From contig CM065307.1 of NCBI GenBank assembly GCA_033032175.1, positions 806,001-870,000 on the forward strand: a stretch of DNA of 64,000 nt, in the 5' to 3' direction. How positions within the stretch are numbered: position 1 is the stretch's first letter; every line of letters starts with the position of its first letter. The DNA is from Saturnia japonica (lineage: Eukaryota > Arthropoda > Insecta > Lepidoptera > Saturniidae). Positions 10,761 through 19,704 of the stretch are shown here, in pieces. The translations under genes and the position numbers were made by a program. Under the pieces are notes generated by a model. That model was not told the DNA's origin and made no database searches. It saw only the letters and a list, made by a program, of their open reading frames with translations.

Positions 10761-11289
10761 TATAATTAGATTCATGAACTAAAATTAATTTATTGAACAA
10801 TTTAAATTTAATATCTTAAATCTACTTTACCTTTCGAACGCTGCAATGAAAGGTTTACACGGGTTTATTAAAAAAAAAAAATGTTTACTAGCATCATAAT
10901 AAATTATTATTCAATCTATTTAGATAATTACAAAGAACTCCTATTAAAGATCCAACTTTGACGGTAATGCCACAGCTAAAACGCTCCGTGTAATAAATCT
11001 TCAGATACTGAGTCGAAACGTTTTATATATTTAGGAGTTTTTTAAACTGTATCACGATACAATTATCCTGTGTATTTGCATGTTAACAAGTTTTGTGATG
11101 GCCGGCCCGGGCGTCCGTGTTTGACTACGAATCTCTCGTTTAATGTTAATTGTGCACAATTACTACCATTTTCGTTTAGGTTTTCTTTCATTTTGAATAT
11201 CCTTACATATTATAAAACGTAACGTCTCTTTGTATATCTGTTTGTATTATTTAGCAGTTTTACGTATATTTTGATTTAGATTTTACATC
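10761..11289. other. AT-rich DNA, no gene seen
   Basis: No reading frame or repeat was recognised. A short G+C-rich patch lies at about 11098-11120. Confidence 0.4.
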
Positions 11290-11425
11290 TACACAATGAA
11301 TAAAACTTGAGGGTCTGTTTTTAATGTCAAAATAACAGGTTTTCACTAAAGGCACTAGAAAATATTTAAAATAAAAAATAAAAACAATTTTATTTTATTT
11401 TTGTCTATATGTTTGTTTGTTCCGG

Positions 11426-11428
<3 letters not shown>
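11290..11428 (+). repeat. Repeat family A, first third of a twice-interrupted copy
   Basis: It aligns with the start of the uninterrupted copy at 28735-29030 (GTCAAAATAACAG, then TTTTTGTCT and TTTGTTCCGGATA). The copy breaks at TTCCGGATA, where the poly(T) end of the Jockey-like element begins. It continues at 17401-17464 and again at 25489-25560. Confidence 0.75.
11417..11428. repeat. Target site duplication of the Jockey-like element, left copy
   Basis: TTGTTCCGGATA is repeated exactly at 17401-17412. Bases just outside the pair differ, so the duplication is 12 bp. The same sequence occurs once in the uninterrupted family A copy at 28735-29030, as expected for a pre-insertion site. Confidence 0.9.
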
Positions 11429-11489
<61 letters not shown>

Positions 11490-11490
<1 letters not shown>

Positions 11491-11993
11491 AACTGACTAC
11501 ACTGTTAGCCTTAGGGGCCCTAAAGCCGCTGCGGCTTTTACAGCTTCACCGGACTTGGGGGCGAGCGCAGAGGGCACTCAGCCGCGAAAGTTTTGTGGAC
11601 GACTCGCACGAGGGTGCCAAAGTGGCCGGACCTCGGCTCGGGCGGTCGTCGCGTTCGCAAATAGGTCGCGATCTATTCGAATCCCTACACCTACGATTCG
11701 AGCTAACTAAATATACACATAGGCACGTTCCCCTCCTCCTGGGAGGAAGGAAGGAACCGTGCGTATGTGTATTCAATAATCGGAATGTTTCTACACTAAC
11801 TAGCGCTAACTAACTAGCGTAAAAAAAGAAAAAAAAAGGTCCCTCACAGAACCTATGTACCTGTGTGGTGTGCACGTGTGTATGTTCATACGTGTGTAGT
11901 GTTGTATGTAGGTAGCTAAGTGATGCACGTACAGTGTCACTTGTATCGCGCGGGCGGTTGCCTGACCCAAGGGTTTCACACCGAGGAACGGAC
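11490..11993 (-). other. 3' untranslated region of the Jockey-like element
   Basis: It runs from the ORF2 stop to the poly(A). It contains a run of G/T-rich alternations at about 11862-11915 and an end region with GCCGCTGCGGCTTTTACAG. This part is what survives in the truncated copies elsewhere in the window, and it is probably the stretch recognised by the element's own reverse transcriptase. Confidence 0.85.
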
Positions 11994-14888
11994 CTAGGCT
12001 TGGGTTACCGCTAGAGAGGGTGGACGTGACGGGTGTGCTGGAGCGAAATTGACCGCCCGCCCTCTGCGGAGAGAACGGTGGTTACGCGGGCGTGGGCGCT
12101 GGCACGCTCTGTTTGGAGAGACGGATGTGTAATATTTATTCGAATTTTCGATGTGATCGTCGGGATCAATAAAAATATTGCGCGGCCGGCGTTTGCACCG
12201 GATGTCCGTGGGTGCCGGAACATAAGTGGCGGCTGTTTTTATTAACGGATTCGCGTGGTTCGACGCGGTGTCGAAATACGAACGGGAGAGCTTTTTAACG
12301 TAGGCATGTATCGAAGGAAGCTCCATATCTCTATGGAGATCTACGCTTCGAACATACCACGGGGCCCCGGTGAGACGATAGAGGAACCTATTCTGTATCG
12401 ATTGTAACCGTTTGAAACTCGACTCGGACATATGTGCGAACACGGCGCAACTGTATGTCAAAATTGGTCGAATACACGTCTTGTAGAGCGTGAGCTTATG
12501 TCGCGTGGACATTTTACTCACCGAACACAACAGAGGATGCAACCGGCCCAGGACCCACGCAGCCCTGTTCCTAACCTTACGGATGTGGGGTCTAAAAGAG
12601 AGCCTACTGTCTAGGGTTACCCCTAGATATTTGGTCTCTCTTACATACGGAATCGGATTATCGTAGAGCTTAACAGGTTTAAGCTTCCACGGTATCTGTG
12701 ACGAATCCGCATCGAAGAGCATCGCGGCGCTCTTCGAGGGATTAACGGCTATACGCCACTCGTTAAACCACTTCCCGAGAGTGGTCACGGAGCGTTGGAC
12801 TTTGTGTCTGAGGTGGGATCTATTCCTATCTGAGGCATATAAGACTGTATCGTCAGCGTATAGCCCTACCTCGACCTCCGGGAGTCGAGGTAGGTCACTG
12901 ACGTACAGGTTAAATAGGCTAGGAGCCAGGATCGAACCTTGGGGAACGCCTGAGCGTATTGGACGGGGCGTGGACAATTCACCTTCCACTCTATAGCGAA
13001 AGGTGCGATCTGTTAGATAGTCGCGAATTATTTTAATTAGCCTATCGGGGACTTCAAAGTGATACAACTTGTAGATCAATCCCTCGTGCCAGACCTTATC
13101 GAAGGCCTTGGCAACGTCGAAAAAGACCGCAAGTGTACGGCGGGGTTTATATAATTCAGCAAAATTAAATGCAACGTGCTCCGTGAGGCGGTGCACTTGA
13201 TGAGTGCAAGAATATCTAGCACGGAAACCGAATTGCTCAGGCGGATAGAGGTCTTTCTCCTCTATTACTGACTTGAGACGGTTCAGAAGGATCCGCTCGT
13301 ACATTTTCCCTAAAGTATTTAGGAGACTGATCGGGCGATAGCTGTCGGGAAGCGACGCGCTCTTGCCGGGCTTACGGATACCTATGACTATGGCCTTTTT
13401 CCAGGCGGCTGGAAAATGACAGTGGGCTATGGCTACATTGAAGATGCAGACCAAAAGAGCTATGAGGCGATCGGGAAGAAGTCTAAGTACTTCATTCCTG
13501 ATCCCGTCGGGACCTGGTGCTTTTCTAAGCTTAAGGCTTTTTATAATGGAAAGAACCTCCTCAGACGTGACTGGGGACAGGGAGTCTGTCGCGGGGAGCT
13601 TATCCAGCTCCCGCACGCATCCATCGATACCCTCGACCCGGTCGGTATTTGCATCGACACTGTTCGGAGAGCACTGGCTCTCCAAACAAGTGGCGAGGCA
13701 CTCCGCCTTGTCGCTGCTATCGAAGGCGAGCGGTATACCGGGACCCCTCTCGAGGGGGGGCATAAGATAAGAAGCCTCTATTTTGAGGCTGTGAGCTAAT
13801 TTCCAGTAAGCCAGATGCGACGGCCTTAACCCTTCGACGAGGGCGTCCCATCTGTGACTTCTGAGTTCTAATATACGGGCTCTAACCGATCTTTGAAGTG
13901 CGCGTAAACGTGCGCGGTTTTCCTCGGTCGGATAGTGGTCGTGCGCACGAGTCGCCGCGTTCTTTTCCGTCAACAACGCTCGCACGTCGGCAGGGAGTAC
14001 GAAGCGGCGATCGCTCGCCTCTTCGACCTCTCTCGAGGCCTCTCCGATGCCGGCCTGCAGGTGGTCGACCAGGGAATCGATCGCGAGATCTACGTCCGCA
14101 ACGGACCCCAATACGTCCGGGATCCTATCTAAGCTGGACGGGGACGGCCTGTCCGCAAGATAATGTTTTAGCTTGGCATAGTCAACCACTTGGACCGAAG
14201 GAGGGCTAGAGTCGTCTGGTTGACCTAGCTGCATGATGACCGGACGGTGGTCGGAGTTGAGCTCGTGTACGACCCGAATGAGTCGTAACCGAAGCGCGAT
14301 ACCTTTAATGAGAGCTACATCAAGCACTGTCGGCATACAGTTGTCTTGAAAGTGGGTGGGAGTGGGTGGCGCTATGACATCAAAGTTTAGCACGTTCGTT
14401 AGCTCTTCGAGTTTAACCCCATTACTGGAGTCTCTCCAATTGCCAAACGAAGTGTGTCCACAATTGAGGTCACCCGCTATAATGACCGATTCACCGAGCG
14501 AAAGTAGCTTTTCTAGGTCAGACCTGAGAGGCTCTTTCCTCGGCGAGAGATAAACTGAAACTAACGTTATGGACGGGTGGTCGGTCATTCCTAGTCTACA
14601 CACGGATACTTCCATATTGGTAAGTATCGGAGGATCTACCGGCGTACAATATAACGATCGTTTGTAATAAATGAGAGTGCCGCCCCCGCGGCCGGCCCGG
14701 TCATTTCTTACAATATTGTAGTTCGCGATTTTAGGATCACGTTTACTACGCTTTAAGAGCGTCTCCTGCACTAAAAGAACATCTACTTGGTGATCTTTAA
14801 GAAAGGTCGCGACGAGATCACGCTGCGGAAGTAGGCTTCGCGCGTTAAAAAATGAAAGATTTAACGCTTTCGGTTTAAACTTAGCCAT
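11994..14888 (-). CDS. Jockey-like ORF2: APE endonuclease and reverse transcriptase
   Basis: A 964-residue protein that nicks target DNA and copies the element RNA at the nick (target-primed reverse transcription). The endonuclease occupies about residues 8-220: Asn15 (FFNARS), Glu42 (QET), Asp140/Asn142 (GDLNC) and Ser212-Asp213-His214 (SDHRP) are all present. The reverse transcriptase spans about 450-720: KAPGPDGI at 456-463, SYRPISLL, GFRARYSCTHQ, FFDV with Asp591, SGVPQGSILAP, and the catalytic YADD with Asp679/Asp680, followed by TKYLGV. The C-terminal part resembles the usual Jockey tail, and no RNase H motif is seen. ATG at 14888 leaves only seven residues before the endonuclease core, so the start is well placed. 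It lies nine bases after the ORF1 stop in the same frame. No frameshift or stop is seen. Confidence 0.93.
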   Translation of the reverse strand: MAKFKPKALNLSFFNARSLLPQRDLVATFLKDHQVDVLLVQETLLKRSKRDPKIANYNIVRNDRAGRGGGTLIYYKRSLYCTPVDPPILTNMEVSVCRLGMTDHPSITLVSVYLSPRKEPLRSDLEKLLSLGESVIIAGDLNCGHTSFGNWRDSSNGVKLEELTNVLNFDVIAPPTPTHFQDNCMPTVLDVALIKGIALRLRLIRVVHELNSDHRPVIMQLGQPDDSSPPSVQVVDYAKLKHYLADRPSPSSLDRIPDVLGSVADVDLAIDSLVDHLQAGIGEASREVEEASDRRFVLPADVRALLTEKNAATRAHDHYPTEENRARLRALQRSVRARILELRSHRWDALVEGLRPSHLAYWKLAHSLKIEASYLMPPLERGPGIPLAFDSSDKAECLATCLESQCSPNSVDANTDRVEGIDGCVRELDKLPATDSLSPVTSEEVLSIIKSLKLRKAPGPDGIRNEVLRLLPDRLIALLVCIFNVAIAHCHFPAAWKKAIVIGIRKPGKSASLPDSYRPISLLNTLGKMYERILLNRLKSVIEEKDLYPPEQFGFRARYSCTHQVHRLTEHVAFNFAELYKPRRTLAVFFDVAKAFDKVWHEGLIYKLYHFEVPDRLIKIIRDYLTDRTFRYRVEGELSTPRPIRSGVPQGSILAPSLFNLYVSDLPRLPEVEVGLYADDTVLYASDRNRSHLRHKVQRSVTTLGKWFNEWRIAVNPSKSAAMLFDADSSQIPWKLKPVKLYDNPIPYVRETKYLGVTLDSRLSFRPHIRKVRNRAAWVLGRLHPLLCSVSKMSTRHKLTLYKTCIRPILTYSCAVFAHMSESSFKRLQSIQNRFLYRLTGAPWYVRSVDLHRDMELPSIHAYVKKLSRSYFDTASNHANPLIKTAATYVPAPTDIRCKRRPRNIFIDPDDHIENSNKYYTSVSPNRACQRPRPRNHRSLRRGRAVNFAPAHPSRPPSLAVTQA

Positions 14889-14897
14889 TGAAAGGCC

Positions 14898-16787
14898 CTA
14901 ATTTTTATTACTCGCCTCGCGATCGAGACGTTGTAGTGTCTCTACGAGGCGGGGGAACGCGCAAGCGGTCTTGATGAGACCGAAGCGCTCCAAATGGTCG
15001 TTGTATTCGATGAGCTCGCGGATATCGTGCTCGCGGGTGAGCAGTATCATTAGGTCGTTACTATTGACGACAGTGTTAGCGGGCGCGCGGGGCGCAGGAG
15101 CGCGGGGCGCGGGAATATCCATAGCCATAAGGGGCTGTGGATTGGGGCGGCGGGGGCCCCATGCGTTCTGCGATGAACGCACGGGTTGCGGTTGCACCAC
15201 GCGGGGTGCGGAGGGGCCGGCGGCGGCCGGGAGCTGGCGCGGGACCGGCAGCGCGGGAAATTCCCCTGACGCCAGCAGGGGTTGCGCTTTGATGGCTGAG
15301 GCGGGGGGCACCGCCCGGGGGGCCGCCTGCCTCTGTGTACGTGGCCGCGTGGTACGCGGGGCCTTGGGGCAACCGCGATAATTCGCGGGATGCCCCTCCT
15401 CCCCGCATAACACGCAGCTCGGGGGGACGACGGAGTCACGCTCGCGCGTGCACTCCCGTGTGGGGTGGTCCTCTCGGCACTTTACGCACCGCGGACGAGA
15501 ATGACAGTTACGGGCAGCGTGCCCGTACAGCTGGCAGTTGTGGCACTGCGCAGGCTGGTGGTTTTTGTATGGGGGCTCCACGTTAATCCCGGAGAGCCCG
15601 CACACCGTCTCTAGCTGGAAGATGGCCTTTCCCTCGGGGGAAAGGTCCAATATGGCCACTACCATTTGTAGTGGCCGCTTATCTTTACTGTACATCCGGT
15701 GTACTTCCCGGATGGGATAACTTTGCTCCTTGAGCGAGGAGCACACCTCCGACGGGTCGAGCTCCACCGGAATGCGGCGGATGACCACTCGGAGGACGCG
15801 CTCCTCCGCGAGGGAATACGTATAAAATTGCAGACCTTTCTGCCGGAGGAGGGTGGTGAGTTTACGGTGAGTTTCCGAAGAACTCACCGAAATAGAGATC
15901 CCGTTGACTATATTTCTAGCCTTGTGGTACTCGAGTTTGAGTCTGCGCATCTCATTGCAGACTCCCATCCAGGCCGCCTTGTCCCGGATTATAATTGGAG
16001 GTGGGGCACGCTCTTTTTTCCCGCCGGCGGGCGCGGGGAGCTGGGAGGACGCGGGGGCGACGGCGCCCCTGACTACTGCATTAACTTTAACTTTAGGCGC
16101 CGGTTGAGCAGTCGGACTGCTACGCGCCGTTCGTTTACGCGACGCGACGACGGTGAAGCCGTCATTCTCAGTATCCATCTCCGGAGATGCATCCGGACCC
16201 GCGGGCGAAACTAATTCGACCGGAAGGGCCGAAAAAGAATTAGTGGTTTTTACCGCGGTTTCCGTGGATCGCGCGGGACGGACGTACGGGCTATTTTTAG
16301 CAACCCTAGATTGTGACCGCGAATTACGCGGCCCTCGCCTGACGGAGGCGGGGCTTGACCCGCGCGATTGGCTAGTCGGGACAGGGTGCGTGGCCGTAGG
16401 CGTGGCCACGGCCCCGGATGACGCGGCGGACGGACGCGCAGCGCTGCGCGTGAGACGTTTGGGCGCGGCGCCGACTGGCGCGGCGCCAGTCGGTATAACG
16501 GTCGCGGCCGTGACGTCATCGGCCGCCTTGCTACCTGAAGCGGCCGCCTCGCTACCTGAAACGGCCTCATGACGGGTCGCGGTCGCAGCGGTGCGACGCA
16601 CGCAGGCGTTCTCAGGTAGATTACGGTATTCCTCGTCTAGAGAGGGACACCGTAATACGACGAAATTTTGATAGCGCTGGTATTGAAATTCCAGCGCTTT
16701 CATCCTGGCTTGCAACTTGCCTATGCAAGTGGCCAGGTCGGTAACGTTATTTGCCATGACGGCAGAAGAGGGAGGACAATGGGACAT
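14898..16787 (-). CDS. Jockey-like ORF1: gag-like RNA-binding protein with zinc knuckles
   Basis: A 629-residue protein expected to coat the element RNA and carry it to the nucleus. Residues about 65-265 are low-complexity, rich in Ala, Pro, Ser and Arg. A region at about 330-405 (from VLRVVIRRIP to VCGLSGINVE) matches the domain that precedes zinc knuckles in Jockey gag proteins. Three knuckles follow: Cys-x2-Cys-x4-His-x4-Cys at 415-428, Cys-x2-Cys-x3-His-x4-Cys at 434-446, and a variant with longer His-Cys spacing at 458-473. A Pro/Ala-rich tail follows, then about 60 more ordered-looking residues. ATG at 16787 is the first; a second Met at residue 11 is an alternative start. The high G+C content makes many antisense frames open; I treat those as artefacts. 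The TAG stop is in frame with ORF2. Confidence 0.9.
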   Translation of the reverse strand: MSHCPPSSAVMANNVTDLATCIGKLQARMKALEFQYQRYQNFVVLRCPSLDEEYRNLPENACVRRTAATATRHEAVSGSEAAASGSKAADDVTAATVIPTGAAPVGAAPKRLTRSAARPSAASSGAVATPTATHPVPTSQSRGSSPASVRRGPRNSRSQSRVAKNSPYVRPARSTETAVKTTNSFSALPVELVSPAGPDASPEMDTENDGFTVVASRKRTARSSPTAQPAPKVKVNAVVRGAVAPASSQLPAPAGGKKERAPPPIIIRDKAAWMGVCNEMRRLKLEYHKARNIVNGISISVSSSETHRKLTTLLRQKGLQFYTYSLAEERVLRVVIRRIPVELDPSEVCSSLKEQSYPIREVHRMYSKDKRPLQMVVAILDLSPEGKAIFQLETVCGLSGINVEPPYKNHQPAQCHNCQLYGHAARNCHSRPRCVKCREDHPTRECTRERDSVVPPSCVLCGEEGHPANYRGCPKAPRTTRPRTQRQAAPRAVPPASAIKAQPLLASGEFPALPVPRQLPAAAGPSAPRVVQPQPVRSSQNAWGPRRPNPQPLMAMDIPAPRAPAPRAPANTVVNSNDLMILLTREHDIRELIEYNDHLERFGLIKTACAFPRLVETLQRLDREASNKN

Positions 16788-17400
16788 TTTTATTTTATTT
16801 CAAATTAAAGGCCTCCCTGCCTTAGGGGCAGGGGGGTGCGCCAAAAACTTAAAAAGACTATCGGAGTCGGCAAGAGACCTGTGGTCAAGGTGCAATGACA
16901 CACAGGAAGGACCTATCAGCCCTAAGGAGCCCTAACAAGCCCGGGGCCGAGGACGCAGACCGGTAATTAAACCGGGCTAGGCCCAAACAGGTTCCCGGGG
17001 ATGGAGTGTGCAGGATCGGAAGGTTTGGCAGGAGACACCTGGGGCAAGACTATGCGATAACCGCAAAGGCCTAGATTCCCAGGCCCGTCCGAGTCTGGCT
17101 GTTTGCCTCTGAAGGAGACAACCAGCGGGCTGCTCGGGTCACGCCCCGCTCACTTTAGTTAGCACCGTCAGGTATCCAGTGAGCGACCACAAAACCGTGG
17201 ATTTATAAAAAACAAGCAAGTCGCACCGAAAAGTGCGGTTTACCACGCGAGCGTTAAACACCAGTTGGTTTACGTCGTTATTGCAACAATATATTCGAAA
17301 TAAATTCCAAATATAAGATCGCAACAATTAAGTCACGTGATGGTCGAGAGCACAAACGGAGCGACACGTCCGTTCGCGATCAAGACCAAATCGGAACTCC
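16788..17400 (-). promoter_or_regulatory. 5' untranslated region and presumed internal promoter of the Jockey-like element
   Basis: It is 613 bp from the element's first base (minus strand GGAGTTCCGATTTGG) to the ORF1 start. Jockey-type elements transcribe from an internal promoter in this region; that is family knowledge, and I could not pick out the initiator with confidence. The sequence is G+C-rich at 16930-17150 and includes the short palindrome CCGGTAATTAAACCGG-like stretch near 16960. Confidence 0.6.
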
Positions 17401-17412
17401 TTGTTCCGGATA
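17401..17412. repeat. Target site duplication of the Jockey-like element, right copy
   Basis: Exact copy of TTGTTCCGGATA at 11417-11428. It also forms the start of the middle part of the interrupted family A repeat. Confidence 0.9.
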
Positions 17413-17459
17413 ATTGTGGAAACGGTTTAATCGATTTTGACAAAACTTTCACTGGCATA

Positions 17460-17464
17460 CAGCT
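17460..17464. repeat. Target site duplication of the BEL/Pao element, left copy
   Basis: CAGCT, repeated at 25489-25493 just outside the other LTR. Joining the flanks at this duplication restores family A sequence (ACAGCT then GATTTTATA, compared with TAGCTGAATTTATA at about 28923). Confidence 0.85.
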
Positions 17465-18649
17465 TAAAATAAGCGCGGAGCGGAGCCGGCCGCCTATTAT
17501 ACAATGTGCTACGTCAATCTATACAGAGCGGGACCGCGCACCGAGGGCGCGAACGCGACGGAAACGATTCCCTCGTACTCTGTATATAACCGACGGCGGA
17601 TAACACGCTACGGTAACCAGCTGTCTGGAAACCAGTGCGTGCGAGCCCCTCTCACTACGTGCGACCAACCCTGTTCACACCCGAAACTACTAGGCGTGAA
17701 GAGGGCGAAACATCAAGGTACACACACGCAGTGAGGTGCCTGCTGGTAGGCGCGGCGATGACGTAGCACGGAGCGGAATGGACTGGGTCGCTGGCGGGTT
17801 GAACTTAGTGAAGATGCGAAGAAATGACACACAGGCACCACAATAAAATTTGCTGTATTCTTCAAGACAATACACTTTGTTAATACTATATCTTCTGGGT
17901 ACGGTTTCTTCCAGTTTCTTGAGTCTTGAGTCTTGAGTCTTGATTCTTCAATTTGTGGTACCCGTGTGCGCTCGTTTGCCCCGGTAGAACGCCTTTTATA
18001 TGGTTTGCCGGAGAGCGAGACGGACGATGGCGTCTCTATCCGTACTGCTCATTACCAAACTTGGGTGTGGTCCGTTAACCGCGGTAATGCGCAGTGGTTG
18101 CAATATTGCTGTCTCTGTCTATTATTATTATTACTTGTATACAGAATACAATAAATTGTTAATATCTCTAATTACAGTTATTCAATTACAATAAAAACTA
18201 TTTCACATCAATGTAGACACAAATACCTATTCAAAAACACTAACTTTAACATTATAGGTTAATAAACACGGGAGATATAAAGCATTAAACATTGCAACCT
18301 TAAAACGTCTTGCGACTCGTTATATACGCACTATTTGAGCTTACAAACATTATAAAACACATACAGAAGGCTATTTTACTTATATAACACAAAACATTAC
18401 GTATAACTTTTACAAAATATGAATTAATGACAATATATGATTTTAGTACTTTAAGTGATTATTTTTATTAGATTACACACATTTTCATGACTTATATACT
18501 GTTCTTACATACCTACACGCTATAGTAACATATTCAAAACATTAGAAACATTAAATTATTGATCGTTCGTGCAAATTATTCAACCTTACAACTTATATTT
18601 ACAATCGTTATTATCGTATCATTACGCTTAGGCCTATGCGTCGCTAACA
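17465..18649 (-). repeat. 3' LTR of the BEL/Pao element
   Basis: 1185 bp, the same length as the other LTR. I saw two differences: 17539 (C, against T at 24378) and 18553 (A, against T at 25392). On the minus strand it starts TGTTAGCG and ends ATTTTA. A four-unit heptamer run, three TTGAGTC and one TTGATTC, lies at 17919-17946. The first 16 bases on the minus strand (18649-18634) also encode the end of the integrase frame. Confidence 0.95.
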
Positions 18650-19704
18650 GTCTCCCCCCCAGTGTACGCTCCGTCGTGCACTCCAAATTGATGTCGCGAC
18701 GTTGCAGGCACGATGACGATGAGTCTCGACGTGGGACGCCTCAGCACACCTCCTCTCGAGGTCCGGACGTCCGCCACACGTGTTCTGCCATCTGGGCCGG
18801 GGTAGCTGGCGACGACTTCGCCTCGCGGCCAGGTGTTGCGTGGTAGGGAAGAATCGGCGATGATGACTATATCGCCTCGTTGCGGTTGTGGAGCCTCTCT
18901 CCCGCTGATCTTCCGTGGCATGAGCGTTGGTAGATACTCACGCAGCCACCTCCTCCAGAAGTGGTCCGCCAGACGTTGCGATGTTTTCCAATCGGCCCGG
19001 CCGATGAGTGTGTGCTCGTCGAAGCTTCCGACGACCGATGAACCGCAGGAACGACCTATAAGGAAGTGGTTAGGGGTTAAAGCTTCCTCATCTTCCGGGC
19101 TAGCGCTCAGGTGAGTGAGCGGGCGTGAATTGACGGTGTGCTCCACTTCCGTGAGCAGGGTGTGCAGCACTTCTTCTGGCGGGCTTCTCTCGTTCAGGAT
19201 CGCGGAGAGGGCCGTTTTGACGGTTCGCACCATTCGTTCCCAGGCGCCTCCCATGTGTGGCGCGCCGGGTGGTATGAACTTCCAGGTGATGCCTTCATGA
19301 CTTGCCGCTTCAGCCAGCTCGGATTTTTTCAATTTCGACATTTCGTCACGCAGCTCGCGATCTGCACCAATGAAGTTTGTGCCATTATCACTATACATTA
19401 CCCGCGGGTTCCCTCGCCGGGCAGACATGCGACGTAGCGCCATGACCATGGAGCTGGTACTTAATGATGGCACTAATTCAAGGTGTATCGCGCGCGTCGT
19501 TAAACAGGTGAAGAGGGCCCCCCATCGCTTCTCTCTTCGCCGGCCGATGGTAACGTGCATAGGGCCGAAATAATCGACAGCGGTGCACGTAAACGGATGC
19601 GCCCCGTGTTGCAACCGTTCGGCGGGTAGATCTCCCGTTGGCGGCAATTGTGGCTTCTCTTTCCTGATGCGGCACCATTGACACTCGTGTAGCACTTTTT
19701 TCAC
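18634..19704 (-). CDS. BEL/Pao integrase (continuation of pol after a frame break)
   Basis: About 356 residues cut and join element DNA into the genome. A Cys-x2-Cys pair (CQWC) near residue 9 completes the zinc-binding module begun in the upstream frame. The catalytic core shows the Asp-Asp-Glu triad: VDYFGP, SDNGTNF and GAWERMV. A C-terminal domain typical of BEL/Pao follows (FWRRWLREYLPTL, then RGDIVII). The codon at 19702-19704 is GTG and overlaps the upstream stop, so it is not a plausible natural start. Homologous residues are already readable in this frame from about 19731, and the domain is really the end of the gag-pol polyprotein, separated by one lost base. The stop codon lies inside the 3' LTR, and the polypurine tract is translated. 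Confidence 0.85.
   Translation of the reverse strand: MKKVLHECQWCRIRKEKPQLPPTGDLPAERLQHGAHPFTCTAVDYFGPMHVTIGRRREKRWGALFTCLTTRAIHLELVPSLSTSSMVMALRRMSARRGNPRVMYSDNGTNFIGADRELRDEMSKLKKSELAEAASHEGITWKFIPPGAPHMGGAWERMVRTVKTALSAILNERSPPEEVLHTLLTEVEHTVNSRPLTHLSASPEDEEALTPNHFLIGRSCGSSVVGSFDEHTLIGRADWKTSQRLADHFWRRWLREYLPTLMPRKISGREAPQPQRGDIVIIADSSLPRNTWPRGEVVASYPGPDGRTRVADVRTSRGGVLRRPTSRLIVIVPATSRHQFGVHDGAYTGGETVSDA
18650..18660 (-). other. Polypurine tract of the BEL/Pao element
   Basis: On the minus strand this is GGGGGGGAGAC immediately before the 3' LTR. It is the expected primer site for plus-strand DNA synthesis. It overlaps codons of the integrase frame. Confidence 0.8.

Larger units (their letters stand above)
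11429..17400 (-). mobile_element. Full-length Jockey-like non-LTR retrotransposon
   Basis: The 5972-bp element lies on the minus strand. Its order is: 5' untranslated region of 613 bp (17400-16788), ORF1 (16787-14898), ORF2 (14888-11994), 3' untranslated region of 504 bp (11993-11490) and a 61-base poly(A), seen as poly(T) at 11429-11489. A perfect 12-bp target duplication brackets it. Both ORFs are open from start to stop, so by sequence it could be autonomous. The combination of a gag-like ORF1 with CCHC knuckles, an APE-type endonuclease, RT and no RNase H is that of the Jockey clade. Older 5'-truncated tails of the same family occur at 35038-35247, 35825-36338 and 48839-49015. Confidence 0.93.
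17401..17464 (+). repeat. Repeat family A, middle part of the interrupted copy
   Basis: These 64 bases include AAACGGTTTAATCGATTTTGAC and AACTTTCACTGGCATACAGCT. They match 28869-28930 of the uninterrupted copy in order and strand. They separate the Jockey-like element from the BEL/Pao element, so the two are side by side in the same repeat rather than one inside the other. Confidence 0.85.

Noticed and set aside
11429..11489. Poly(T) run as assembly padding or simple microsatellite
   Set aside because: It sits exactly between the target duplication and the 3' untranslated region, where a poly(A) tail of a minus-strand LINE must be.
11409..11813. Plus-strand open frame with a long poly-Phe stretch
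   Set aside because: It is a reading of the poly(T) end and 3' untranslated region of the minus-strand Jockey-like element, not a gene.
13416..13799. Plus-strand open frames opposite LINE ORF2
   Set aside because: Antisense to a frame with intact endonuclease and RT motifs; no independent support.
15699..16572. Long plus-strand open frames opposite LINE ORF1
   Set aside because: ORF1 is G+C-rich, so antisense frames have few stops. They lack recognisable domains, while the minus-strand product has clear zinc knuckles.
17504..18194. Small open frames inside the LTRs, present identically in both LTRs
   Set aside because: Their conservation merely reflects LTR identity. No domains, and LTRs of this type are regulatory.
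19701..19704. Independent integrase gene starting at a GTG that overlaps the upstream stop
   Set aside because: GTG starts are not expected in insect nuclear genes, and integrase-like residues are already readable in this frame upstream of the GTG. A one-base loss in a single polyprotein is simpler.
18634..19704. Envelope-like gene in the BEL/Pao element
   Set aside because: The space after integrase is immediately the polypurine tract and LTR; there is no room for a further gene.
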